42,051 bases of DNA from contig NZ_JAOZVW010000070.1 in the NCBI RefSeq assembly GCF_025869345.1, forward strand, positions 1-42,051. The letters run 5' to 3'. Below the pieces are notes generated by a model. It saw nothing but the letters and a program-made list of their open reading frames with translations, was not told the DNA's origin and did no database searches. This DNA comes from Sphingopyxis sp. GTDB lineage: Bacteria > Pseudomonadota > Alphaproteobacteria > Sphingomonadales > Sphingomonadaceae. Both the position numbers and the translations under genes were made by a program. Positions 24,160-32,435 of this stretch are shown piece after piece; within the stretch, counting starts at the first letter, position 1; every line of letters begins with the position of its first letter.

Positions 24160-25158
24160 ATGCCGACATCGCGCCAGTGGCTGCTCAACGGACATCCGCG
24201 CGGACGCGGGATCGAGGCGGACGATTTCCGGCTCGTCGAGACCGACATCGGCGCGCCGGGCGCGGGCGAATTGCTGCTGAAGACGCTCTACCTCGGTTTC
24301 GATCCGGCGCAGAAGGGCTGGATGGAGAATATCGCCGACTATGTCGCGCCGATGGCGATCGGCGACGTGATGCGTGGTAGCGCGATCAGCGAAGTGGTGG
24401 AGAGCCGCCATCCGGGCTTCGCCGTGGGCGATCTCGTCATGGGATCGACCGGCTGGACCGAATGGCATCTCTCGGCCGGCGAGGGGCTGGTGAAGATCGA
24501 TACCGAACTGCCGCCGACCGCGATGCTGTCGGTGCTCGGGACGACCGGGGTCACTGCTTATTGCGGGCTGTTCAAGGTCGGGCGGCCGGTCGCGGGCGAC
24601 ACGGTGCTCGTTTCGGGCGCGGCGGGAGCGACGGGGTCGGTCGTCGGCCAGCTCGCGAAGATCGCCGGGTGCCGCGCGGTCGGCATCGCGGGCGGCGAGG
24701 ACAAGTGCCGCTGGCTTGTCGAGGAAGCGGGCTACGACGCTGCGATCGATTACAAGGCGGGCGATGTGCGGCGGCAGATCCGCGAACATTGCCCCGGCGG
24801 CGTCAACGTGATCTTCGACAATGTCGGCGGCGCGATCCTCAACGACATGCTCGGCGAGATCGCGACCGGCGCGCGCGTCGCGGTGTGCGGCGGGATCAGC
24901 CGCTACGAGATGGGGACGCTGCCCGCGGGGCCGCAGAATTATTTCAACCTGATCTTCCGCCGCGGATCGATGGCGGGCTTCATCGTGCTCGACTGGGCGA
25001 ACGAGTTTCCCGAAATCCGCCGGCGCCTCGAAGGCTTCGTCCGCGACGGCCGGCTCACCTATCGCGAGGATGTGCAGCACGGGTTCGAGAATGCGCCCGA
25101 CACATTGCAACGCCTGTTCAGCGGCCGGAACCGCGGCAAGCAACTCTTGAAGCTGTAG
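24160..25158 (+). CDS. Zinc-independent MDR family NADP-dependent oxidoreductase (second copy)
   Basis: 332-residue leukotriene B4 dehydrogenase/CurA-like reductase, related to but well diverged from the product of 20896-21912. The cofactor motif is VSGAAGATGSVVGQLAKIAG, followed by GIAGGEDKCRWL. The FDPAQKGWMENIADY and SGRNRGKQLLKL ends are family hallmarks; no zinc ligands are seen. The ATG at 24160 has an AGGGAGAG site; sequence upstream in frame lies under the divergent molybdenum gene and is not MDR-like. The next SDR gene starts ten bases after its stop, so the two form a small plus-strand operon divergent from the molybdenum gene. Likely an enone or enal reductase. Confidence 0.9.
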   Translation: MPTSRQWLLNGHPRGRGIEADDFRLVETDIGAPGAGELLLKTLYLGFDPAQKGWMENIADYVAPMAIGDVMRGSAISEVVESRHPGFAVGDLVMGSTGWTEWHLSAGEGLVKIDTELPPTAMLSVLGTTGVTAYCGLFKVGRPVAGDTVLVSGAAGATGSVVGQLAKIAGCRAVGIAGGEDKCRWLVEEAGYDAAIDYKAGDVRRQIREHCPGGVNVIFDNVGGAILNDMLGEIATGARVAVCGGISRYEMGTLPAGPQNYFNLIFRRGSMAGFIVLDWANEFPEIRRRLEGFVRDGRLTYREDVQHGFENAPDTLQRLFSGRNRGKQLLKL

Positions 25159-25168
25159 GGAGATCGAT

Positions 25169-25978
25169 ATGGGCAGGCTGGCCGGCAAGCGCGCCGTCAT
25201 CATCGGCGCGGCATCGACGGGGAATATGGCGCAGGTCACCGCGCGGCGCTTCGCGCGCGAAGGCGCGACGGTGATGGTCGCGGGGCGCAGGCCGGAACCG
25301 CTCGACGCGCTCGCGGCTGAAATCGGCGGTCATGCCGTGCTTTGCGACATCACCGACCGGACGTCGGTCTTCGCGCTCGCCGATGCGGCGAAGGCGACGA
25401 TGGGCGGGGTCGACATCGCGATGAACGCGAGCGGATGGGGACTGCTCAAGCCCTTGCTCGACGTCACCGAGGAGGAATTGAACGCCATCGTCGCGCTGCA
25501 ATTCACGGGGGTGCATCATTTCCTCCAGGCCTTCGTCGGCGCGATGCTCGCCAACGCGCCGAGCGGCGGGTCGATCATCCAGATTTCGTCGGCGACGACG
25601 CGCGCGCCGATCGGCAACCACGCCGCCTATATCGGCACCAAGACGGGGTCGGAGGCGCTGATCCGCTGCGTCGCCAATGATTTCGGCGCCGCGGGCATCC
25701 GCGCGAATATCGTCTCGCCGGCGTTCACCGAATCGCCGATGACCCAGGGCGCCTTCGCGACGCCGGGACTCGTCGACGCCTTTCTGCCGCGCTACCCGCT
25801 GGGGCGGCTGAACACGTCGGAGGATGTCGCCAACGCCTGCCTGTGGCTAGCGAGCGACGAGGCGTTCGTGACCGGCGAAAATCTGCAGCCGAACGGCGGT
25901 CTTACGCTGCGCGGCAATCCGCAGGAGGCGGATATTGCGGCGGCGGTCGGCGCGGCGATGGCGAAATTGCAGAGCTAG
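25169..25978 (+). CDS. Short-chain dehydrogenase/reductase with divergent cofactor loop
   Basis: 269-residue SDR. The catalytic Ser (QISSATT) and Tyr-x3-Lys (AAYIGTKTG) are intact. The cofactor glycine loop is unusual: IIGAASTGNMAQ in place of GxxxGIG, so the third Gly is Met. NASGWG replaces the usual NNAG. These changes suggest an altered cofactor pocket, as also seen in some divergent SDRs. The C-terminus is extended (NPQEADIAAAVGAAMAKL). It follows the MDR gene by ten bases and presumably acts on the same compound, but which alcohol or ketone is unknown. The stop lies in a short inverted repeat shared with the convergent acyl-CoA synthetase gene. Confidence 0.86.
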   Translation: MGRLAGKRAVIIGAASTGNMAQVTARRFAREGATVMVAGRRPEPLDALAAEIGGHAVLCDITDRTSVFALADAAKATMGGVDIAMNASGWGLLKPLLDVTEEELNAIVALQFTGVHHFLQAFVGAMLANAPSGGSIIQISSATTRAPIGNHAAYIGTKTGSEALIRCVANDFGAAGIRANIVSPAFTESPMTQGAFATPGLVDAFLPRYPLGRLNTSEDVANACLWLASDEAFVTGENLQPNGGLTLRGNPQEADIAAAVGAAMAKLQS

Positions 25979-25992
25979 GCTGGCGCCCTAGC
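25974..25992. terminator. Short inverted repeat spanning both stop codons of convergent genes
   Basis: GCTAGG at 25974-25979 and CCTAGC at 25987-25992 form a small perfect inverted repeat. Each arm contains the TAG stop of one of the two convergent genes (SDR and acyl-CoA synthetase), which are only nine bases apart. It may act as a weak bidirectional terminator; the arms are short and no U tract follows. Confidence 0.35.
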
Positions 25993-27574
25993 CGATCGGC
26001 CGTTCGTGCCCTTCCCAATAGGGCGCACGCAGTTCGCGGCGGAGAATCTTGCCCGACGGATTGCGTGGCAGCGCGGGGATGAAATCGACCGACTTGGGGC
26101 ATTTATAGCCCGCGATCCGGTCGCGCGCCCAGCCGATGATCTCGCTCGCCCCGGCGGCCGCGCCGGGTTTCAGCACGACGCACGCCTTCACTGCTTCGCC
26201 CCACCGGACGTCGGGGACGCCGACGACCGCGACGTCGGCGACCGCCGGATGGCCGTAGATCGCATTCTCGACCTCGGCCGGATAGACATTCTCGCCGCCC
26301 GAGATGATCATGTCCTTCACCCGGTCGTGGAGGTAAAAATAGCCCTGCTCGTCGGTGTAGCCCGCGTCGCCGGTGCGCAGCCAGCCGTCGGCATCGATCG
26401 TCTCCGTCGTCGCCTCGGGCCGCCCCCAATATTCGCGCATGTTCGCCTGTGCGCGGATCGCGATCTCGCCGATTTCGCGCGGAGGCAGCGGACGGCCATC
26501 GGGGTCGATGACGCGCATCTCCACCCCGCGCAGCGGCTTGCCGATCGATCGCATCCGCTCGTTCCCGGCTGGGTCGTGGTCCTCGGGCGGCAGCGCGGCG
26601 ATCGTGCCCGAGGTTTCGGTCATCCCGTACATCTGGACGAAGCCGCACTGGAAGATGTCGATGCACTGGCGCAGCAGCGCGAGCGGAATCGGCGAAGCGC
26701 CATAGGCGATATGGCGAAGGCGCGAGAAATCGACCTCGCGCGCGCGGGGCTGATTGACGATGGTCTGCATCGCCGCGGGAACCATGAATATCTTGGAGAT
26801 ACGATGGGCCTCGATCAGGTCGAGCACCCCGGCGGGATCGAACTCGCGCGTAATGACGCCGGTCGCGCCGTTGGTCATCACCGATATGCCATAGGCGGTG
26901 CCGCCGATATGAAAGCAGGGCATGGCGACGAGCGCCACGTCATCCTCCTCCCAGCGCTCCCATTCGGCCAGCAGCGCGGGATCGCGGTCGAGCCGCGAGC
27001 GCAGCACCGACCCGTTGGTCAGCACCGCGCCCTTGGGCTTGCCCGTGGTGCCCGAAGTATACATCTGGATCACCGCATCCTGCTCGCCGCGCGGCACGTC
27101 GGGATCGCCGTCGGTAAATGTGTCGCGCCAGCGCCGGTAGTCGGGAAAGCCGTTCGCCGCGCCCTCGATCGCGACGACATGCTCGACGCCCGGAAAGGCG
27201 GCGCGGTTCGCCGCGACCAGATCGGTGAATTCGGGCCCGACGAACAGGATGCGCGCGCCGCAATCGGCGACGATCCACGCGATCTCGGGCAAGGCGAGCC
27301 GCCAGTTGACCGGCGTCATCACCCCGCCGGCCTTTGCGGCCGCCATCAGCAGCTCGAAATACAGGTCGCTGTTCTTGCCGATATGGGCGACGCGGTCGTC
27401 GGGCTTCAGTCCCAGCGCGATCAGCCCGTTCGCGGCGCGGCTGCTGTTGGTGTCGAACGCGCGATAGTCGACCGTCCGCCCCTCGAAATGAAAGAGCGTC
27501 TTGTTCGGACACTCGCGCCCGCCCCGCCGCGCGATGTCGGCGACCCGCGCAAATGATACGACCTCTTGCGTCAC
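25988..27574 (-). CDS. AMP-dependent acyl-CoA synthetase/ligase
   Basis: 528-residue ANL-superfamily adenylating enzyme that would activate a carboxylic acid to its CoA thioester. Core motifs are all present: the phosphate loop YTSGTTGKPKGAV, YGMTETSG, the ribose-binding TGD (WLRTGDAGY), the hinge region VKDMIISGGENVYPAEVEN, and the C-terminal catalytic Lys in PRNPSGKILRRELR. Length and order are typical of medium-chain or aryl acyl-CoA ligases. Translation starts at GTG 27574. The carotenoid oxygenase gene lies 21 bases upstream on the same strand, suggesting that an acid formed after oxidative cleavage (via an aldehyde) is activated here and passed to the ACAD/thiolase set. The substrate is not readable from sequence. 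Confidence 0.93.
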   Translation of the reverse strand: MTQEVVSFARVADIARRGGRECPNKTLFHFEGRTVDYRAFDTNSSRAANGLIALGLKPDDRVAHIGKNSDLYFELLMAAAKAGGVMTPVNWRLALPEIAWIVADCGARILFVGPEFTDLVAANRAAFPGVEHVVAIEGAANGFPDYRRWRDTFTDGDPDVPRGEQDAVIQMYTSGTTGKPKGAVLTNGSVLRSRLDRDPALLAEWERWEEDDVALVAMPCFHIGGTAYGISVMTNGATGVITREFDPAGVLDLIEAHRISKIFMVPAAMQTIVNQPRAREVDFSRLRHIAYGASPIPLALLRQCIDIFQCGFVQMYGMTETSGTIAALPPEDHDPAGNERMRSIGKPLRGVEMRVIDPDGRPLPPREIGEIAIRAQANMREYWGRPEATTETIDADGWLRTGDAGYTDEQGYFYLHDRVKDMIISGGENVYPAEVENAIYGHPAVADVAVVGVPDVRWGEAVKACVVLKPGAAAGASEIIGWARDRIAGYKCPKSVDFIPALPRNPSGKILRRELRAPYWEGHERPIG

Positions 27575-27595
27575 CTTGCTTCCTGCTCCCTGCCT

Positions 27596-29059
27596 TCACG
27601 CATCCGCTTCGCCGAACGCCTCGCGATAGAGGCGGGAGTCGGCCGCATAGAAATTGCAATGGAATCCCGACGGAACGCGGAAGGGAATCCGCACGCTTGC
27701 AATCGGCCCCGCGGCGATGTCGAGCGCGGCGAAGATCGCCAGCTCGCTCGTCGCCGCGCCGGCGCGGTGGACGAGCGTCATCGCATAGCCATCGCCTTCG
27801 CCCTCGGCGCCCATCCTGGGCGCGAAGATCAGCTCGCCGCACGCGGCGCCCCTGCCGAAGTCGTAGACATCCTCCTGGCCGCCGACCGTGTCGAAGCGCA
27901 GCACCGCATCCATCCCCTCGGCGCGGCCGTCGCGGCTGTTGAGGTTGATGTTCGCGAAGGCGTGGCGCGAGGCGCGCGTCATGAAGCGGTCGTCGGGGCG
28001 CGGGAACTGGATGTCGCGGTCGTTCAGCATCTCTTCGGTGATCCACGTCCCGTTGCCGTTCGCGCGCGGATCGATCGTCCAGCGGCGAAGGCTCTGCTGC
28101 GTATCGCCGTGCGTCCGCTTCGCGCCGGTCTCGTCGGGGAAGAGCGCGGTGCCGTTCGCGGCGGCGACGTCGGCGATGATCCTGCCGTCCTGTTCCCAGA
28201 CGTTGAGTTCGTGGAACATGTGGCGCGGCTCATAATCGAACCAGCGGACGTCGCGCGCCGATCCGTCGCGCGGCATCACCGCGAACCGGGTCGGGCGATC
28301 GTTGACCCAGGCGGTCATCGGCCCGCCCTTCATCGCGCGGCCGAGGTCGACGTCGATCGGGATGACCGGGAAGACGACCCAATTCTCGGTCAGGAAGAAT
28401 GTGTGCATCAGTGCATTGTGCGGCATGTCGATGACCTCGGCCTTGCGCACGCTGCCGTCGGCGGCGATCACGTCATAGCGGATCTGCGCCGCGCCCATCG
28501 GCCCGTTGATCATGGCGCCGATATTGACGAGCTCGCCCGTGGCATGGTCGATCTTCGGATGCGCGGAAAAGCTGGTGGTGATCGTCCCGCCATAATGGTC
28601 CTCGCCCAGCGTCTCGAGCGTGCGCGGGTCGAGCGCGACCGCGGGCGCGCCCTCCATCAGCGCGAGCAATTTGCCGCCATGGACGATGATATTGGTGTTG
28701 CCGGTGTTGTAGCGCTTGCCGGCGACCGACGGGTCGGCGGTCATCGGGTTGCCGAACAGGCCGAACAGGCGCTTGCCCGCCGCCTTTTCGAGTTCGAACT
28801 TCTCGGTCCGCACCCAGCGGTTGAGCATCGATGCGCGGCCACTGGCGATGTGGAAGGCATAGACCATGCCGTCGCCGTCGAACCAGTGATACTCGCCCTC
28901 GCGCGTCGGGTAGAGCGGCTCGGGACCGTTGCGATAGAAGACGCCGGCCAGGTCGTCGGGGATCGCGCCGTCGACGATCAGGTCGGGGGCCGTCGCCTCG
29001 AACCGCACCGGCTGATGATGTCCCGACAGGAAGGGATGGTCGAAAAAGGCCTGCGTCAT
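27596..29059 (-). CDS. Carotenoid/lignostilbene cleavage oxygenase family protein
   Basis: 487 residues from ATG 29059, which has a GGGAG site; further in-frame sequence upstream covers two hairpins and is not family-like. A seven-bladed beta-propeller iron enzyme with four His ligands visible: H167 (SAHPKID), H219 (ALMHTFFLTENW), H283 (MFHELNVWE) and H467 (GFHCNF). The residue after the second His is Thr rather than the common Asp (MHD). Members cleave a C=C bond of carotenoids, apocarotenoids or stilbenes with O2 to give two carbonyl products. The neighbours, a TonB receptor upstream and an acyl-CoA ligase downstream, suit uptake, cleavage and activation of one hydrophobic compound. Whether it is stilbenoid or terpenoid is open. 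Confidence 0.92.
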   Translation of the reverse strand: MTQAFFDHPFLSGHHQPVRFEATAPDLIVDGAIPDDLAGVFYRNGPEPLYPTREGEYHWFDGDGMVYAFHIASGRASMLNRWVRTEKFELEKAAGKRLFGLFGNPMTADPSVAGKRYNTGNTNIIVHGGKLLALMEGAPAVALDPRTLETLGEDHYGGTITTSFSAHPKIDHATGELVNIGAMINGPMGAAQIRYDVIAADGSVRKAEVIDMPHNALMHTFFLTENWVVFPVIPIDVDLGRAMKGGPMTAWVNDRPTRFAVMPRDGSARDVRWFDYEPRHMFHELNVWEQDGRIIADVAAANGTALFPDETGAKRTHGDTQQSLRRWTIDPRANGNGTWITEEMLNDRDIQFPRPDDRFMTRASRHAFANINLNSRDGRAEGMDAVLRFDTVGGQEDVYDFGRGAACGELIFAPRMGAEGEGDGYAMTLVHRAGAATSELAIFAALDIAAGPIASVRIPFRVPSGFHCNFYAADSRLYREAFGEADA

Positions 29060-29110
29060 CCTGCTCCCTCGAAAAATCGGCTGTCGTTCGTCAAACCCGC
29101 CGTTCGCCAA

Positions 29111-29139
29111 CAAGGGGCGGTGCCATGCGCCGCCCCTTG
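29111..29139 (-). terminator. Hairpin upstream of the carotenoid oxygenase gene
   Basis: A perfect 10-base inverted repeat (CAAGGGGCGG / CCGCCCCTTG) with a nine-base loop, in the 126-base gap between the TonB receptor gene and the carotenoid oxygenase gene. It lies downstream of another hairpin (29150-29171) in the direction of transcription. It could terminate or attenuate readthrough, or protect an mRNA end. Confidence 0.5.
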
Positions 29140-29149
29140 CTCCTTTGAA

Positions 29150-29171
29150 TCCCGCCGTGCCCGTGGCGGGA
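29150..29171 (-). terminator. Hairpin just after the TonB receptor stop
   Basis: A perfect 7-base inverted repeat (TCCCGCC / GGCGGGA) with an eight-base loop, beginning about 14 bases after the stop of the receptor gene on the minus strand and followed by a short T-containing stretch. Likely a terminator or RNA-stabilising stem that sets the receptor message apart from the oxygenase and ligase genes. Confidence 0.5.
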
Positions 29172-29185
29172 AACACTCGCCTTGT

Positions 29186-31579
29186 TCAGAAACGGAAGCC
29201 GAGCTCGACGCCATAGGTGCGCGGCTGGATCGCCGCGCCGAAGGTGAAGAGACCTGCCACCGGCAGCGTCGACGACAGCCCCTTGTGGTTGGTGAGGTTG
29301 CGGCCGAACAGCGACAGGCTGACCTCGCGCCCTTCGCCGAGGAAGTGGGTGTAGCCGATCTCGGCCGACAGATTTTCGCGATCCTCGGTAAAGCAGCGGT
29401 TGTCGTTGGTCACCGCGCCGGGAACGACGGGCTTGTTCGGCGTGATGCAGGTGACATAGCGGCTCTGGTAGCGGAGCAGGGTCGAGGCATCGATGCGGCC
29501 CGACCCGACGTCCTTCGTATAGTTGAGCCCCGCCGACCACTGGATTTTGGGCGCGCGGCGCAGCGTCAGCGTCGACACGTCGTCGGGAATCCCGTCCGCC
29601 GCGCTACCCGTGGTCAGCCCGACGATGTCGTTGAAGAAGCTGTTATATTGCGCGTCGGTATAGCTGAACGAGGCGTTGAAGCTGAAGGCGTTCGACATCT
29701 GCGCGATGATTTCGGCCTCGAATCCCTTGATGTCGGCCGAGGAAGCGTTCTGCACTACCGTCTCCTGCGGGCTCGACGATCCCGGCGGGGCGGGTTGAAC
29801 CACCTCTTCCTGCTTGTTGTTATATTTGGTGTAATAGAAGGCGAGGTTGGTGCGCAGCGTCCGGTCGAGCCAGTCGGCCTTCAGCCCGACCTCATAGGCG
29901 TCGACCGTCTCGGGCTGATAGGGGCCGAGCGAGGTCGGCGAGGCCGCGCGGCCGTTGAAGCCGCCCGAGCGGAAACCGCGCGAGAAGGAGGCATAGACCA
30001 GCTTGCCCGGCTCGATCGTATATTCGGCGTTGGCGCGCCAGGTGAACTTGCCGAAGCTGTCGCTGCCGCTGCAATTGTTCGCGGCGGTGTAGACCGGCAG
30101 CACGACCCCCGGGGCCGGGCTGAAAGTGCCGGTCGCCGCGACGCACGACTTGCCGTCGAAGCTCGGCAGGGTCAGCCCGACCAGCGCGCCGATGCGACCG
30201 AAATTGTTGAAGATTTCCTTCTTGTCGTCGGTGTAGCGCGCGCCGAGCGAAATCTTGAACGCGTCGGTCAGCCGGATCTGCGCGTCGGCGAAGGCGGCGT
30301 AGGATTTGGCGGTGTGGTCGACATATTGGCGCAGCACCGCGGTCGATCCCTGGCCGAGCACGACGCCGAAATTGGTCGACTGGTCGAGCTTGTAATTGCT
30401 GTTGAAATAATAGCCGCCGACCAGCAGGTTCACCGGGTCGAGGTCGGCGAGCAGGCGGATTTCCTGGCTGAACTGATGATAGCGCTGGTCGCGCTTGGTC
30501 TCGAAGAAATTGGCCGACGATCCGTCGAAATCCTGCGTCACCGATTCCTTGTTCTTGATATAGCCGGTCACCGAGCTCAGCGTCAGCCGGTCGCTGAGTT
30601 CGATGTCGACATTGCCGGTGATGCTGTCGGCGTCGTTGCGCACCGGCGTGTCGATCGCCGAAAAGGTCGTGTAGAGGCCGTGGTCGGGCAGCGCCCAACG
30701 GTTGCATTCGGCGAGCGGCGAAAAGCCCGGTACGCCGGGTGCGGCGCACAGCACCTCGCGGCTGGTTTCGGACAACGCCGACGACACGGTTTCGCCGCGC
30801 TCGCGGCTGTGCTGATAGGTGATCTGCGCGGTGATCGCGTCGCTCGGCGTGATGAGCGCGGTGACGCCGCCGGTCAGCGTTTCATATTTGCCCTGCCGCC
30901 GGTTCTGGGTGACGTTGAAATAATAGCCGTCGGTCTTGTCGTAATAGCCGAAGGCCTTCAGCGCGATGATGCCGCCCAGCGACCCCGTGTTGACGACCAG
31001 CCGGCCGCGCTTGGTGTCGAAATTGCTGTAGGCGAACTGGCCGCGCACGCCGAAGTCCTGGGTCGGCTTGGTGCGGATGACGTTGATGACGCCGCCGATC
31101 GTGTTGCGGCCGAACAAAGTGCCCTGCGGCCCGCGCAGCACCTCGAGCCGCTCGATGTCGAAGCTGTCGAGAAGCTGGCCGGTGTTGGTGCCGATGAAGA
31201 CGCCGTCGACGACCACGCCGACCGCGGGGTCAAAGCTTTTTTCGATATCCTCGAAGCTGATGCCGCGGATCGAGATGGCGGCGGCGCTCGGCCCCGCGCC
31301 CACCGAATCGACGACGAGGCTGGGGACGCGGCCCGCGATGTCGCGGATGTCGTCGATCGTCGCCGACTCCATCGCCTTTTCGTCGAGCGCGGTGACCGCG
31401 ATCGGGATCGACTGGACGCTTTCCGAGCGTTTTTGCGCGGTAACGACGATTTCGCGGATGGCGCCGCCGCTGTTGTCGTCCGCCGGGGCGTCCTGCGCGT
31501 AGGCCGGGGTGGCGATGGCGAGCGCGGCGAGCGACACGGTGGCCTGGATGGCGGGCAGCAATCGGACATGCGTGGTCAT
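29186..31579 (-). CDS. TonB-dependent outer-membrane receptor
   Basis: About 797 residues. An N-terminal signal peptide ends at TPAYAQ. The TonB-box region EIVVTAQKR is followed by a plug domain (SIRGISFEDI, VEVLRGPQGT-type sequence ERLEVLRGPQGTLFGRNTIG, GGVINVIR) and a long beta-barrel ending in ELGFRF with the usual terminal aromatic residue. Of two adjacent ATGs, 31579 is about seven bases from the GGGAGGA site and is preferred over 31585, which sits almost on it. It would take up a substrate with energy from TonB-ExbBD. The oxygenase and acyl-CoA ligase genes follow on the same strand, so the ligand is probably a hydrophobic catabolic substrate rather than an iron chelate; this is contextual inference. 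Confidence 0.94.
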   Translation of the reverse strand: MTTHVRLLPAIQATVSLAALAIATPAYAQDAPADDNSGGAIREIVVTAQKRSESVQSIPIAVTALDEKAMESATIDDIRDIAGRVPSLVVDSVGAGPSAAAISIRGISFEDIEKSFDPAVGVVVDGVFIGTNTGQLLDSFDIERLEVLRGPQGTLFGRNTIGGVINVIRTKPTQDFGVRGQFAYSNFDTKRGRLVVNTGSLGGIIALKAFGYYDKTDGYYFNVTQNRRQGKYETLTGGVTALITPSDAITAQITYQHSRERGETVSSALSETSREVLCAAPGVPGFSPLAECNRWALPDHGLYTTFSAIDTPVRNDADSITGNVDIELSDRLTLSSVTGYIKNKESVTQDFDGSSANFFETKRDQRYHQFSQEIRLLADLDPVNLLVGGYYFNSNYKLDQSTNFGVVLGQGSTAVLRQYVDHTAKSYAAFADAQIRLTDAFKISLGARYTDDKKEIFNNFGRIGALVGLTLPSFDGKSCVAATGTFSPAPGVVLPVYTAANNCSGSDSFGKFTWRANAEYTIEPGKLVYASFSRGFRSGGFNGRAASPTSLGPYQPETVDAYEVGLKADWLDRTLRTNLAFYYTKYNNKQEEVVQPAPPGSSSPQETVVQNASSADIKGFEAEIIAQMSNAFSFNASFSYTDAQYNSFFNDIVGLTTGSAADGIPDDVSTLTLRRAPKIQWSAGLNYTKDVGSGRIDASTLLRYQSRYVTCITPNKPVVPGAVTNDNRCFTEDRENLSAEIGYTHFLGEGREVSLSLFGRNLTNHKGLSSTLPVAGLFTFGAAIQPRTYGVELGFRF

Positions 31580-31718
31580 CGTCATTCCTCCCTCTCGCGC
31601 CGGCGCATAGGCTCGCCGATCACGTCGGCGGCAAGGTCCGCTGAATGCCGCGATTCAACAATCATCAAAAATATCAGGCATGCCGTAGCGGCGTGAAAGG
31701 CCCTGAATATGTGGGATT

Positions 31719-32435
31719 CTATTGCCTTTGCGTGGCTCCGCCATCGACGAAAAGCCCGTGCCCCGACATGAAGCGCGCGTCGTCGGAGGCCAGAAAGGCG
31801 GCGACGTCGGCGATGTCTTCGGGCTGCCCGAGGCGCCCCAGCGCGGCCTTGTCGATCCAGCGCTGCCGGAAAGCAGGCATCTCGGCAAAAGCGGGTGCCG
31901 TCATCGGCGTATCGATCGCGCCCGGCTGGATACAGTTCACCGTGATACCGAAGGCACCGACCTCCGCCGCGACCGATTTGGTCATGCCGAGCACCGCATG
32001 TTTCGATGCGCTATAGGCGGTCATCCCCGCCTCGCCGAAGCTCGACATCACCGATCCGATCAGGATGATCCGCCCGTGCGGCGAGCGCTTGAGCAGCGGC
32101 AGCGCGTCGCGCATCAGTCGGAAGACCGCGGTGACGTTCACCGCCATCATCTGGTCGAAAAATTCATCGCCATGTCCGTCGAGCATCTGCATCCCGGTGA
32201 TGCCGGCGCAGGCGACGACGATGTCGAGCTGGCCGAAGCGCGCTTCGGCCTCCGCGACCAGCCGCGCGTTGATGCCGGACCCGGTCACGTCGGCGACAAT
32301 GTCGACATCGCCTGCGCGGTCGGTGGTCAACACACGCGCGCCCTCGGCCGCGAGCCGGGCGGCGGTGGCGCGCCCGATTCCCGATCCGGCGCCGGTAACG
32401 AGCGCGGCCCGCCCCGCAAGGCGCCCGGCGATCAC
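31719..32435 (-). CDS. Short-chain dehydrogenase/reductase (classical)
   Basis: 238-residue classical SDR with an intact cofactor loop (VTGAGSGIGRATAARLAAEG), a CAGI motif replacing NNAG, catalytic Ser (LIGSVMSS) and Tyr-x3-Lys (TAYSASKHA), and the C-terminal LFVDGG. Translation starts at GTG 32435, which overlaps the TGA of the upstream SDR gene (GTGA at 32432-32435), so the pair is translationally coupled. The strand-two end (TTDRAGD) with an Asp suggests NAD preference. Probably an alcohol or hydroxyacyl dehydrogenase of the local pathway. The spacing to the receptor gene downstream (over 130 bases) suggests a separate transcript. Confidence 0.9.
   Translation of the reverse strand: MIAGRLAGRAALVTGAGSGIGRATAARLAAEGARVLTTDRAGDVDIVADVTGSGINARLVAEAEARFGQLDIVVACAGITGMQMLDGHGDEFFDQMMAVNVTAVFRLMRDALPLLKRSPHGRIILIGSVMSSFGEAGMTAYSASKHAVLGMTKSVAAEVGAFGITVNCIQPGAIDTPMTAPAFAEMPAFRQRWIDKAALGRLGQPEDIADVAAFLASDDARFMSGHGLFVDGGATQRQ

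Noticed and set aside
31642..31657. TGAAT-N6-ATTCA inverted repeat upstream of the TonB receptor gene as an operator
   Set aside because: The arms are only five bases long and no second copy or conserved context is visible; chance occurrence is likely.
27566..31696. Very long plus-strand open frame (over 1300 codons) across the oxygenase and TonB receptor genes
   Set aside because: The minus strand encodes two proteins with all family motifs. The plus frame is a mirror of biased third positions with no recognisable domain and crosses the gap with hairpins.
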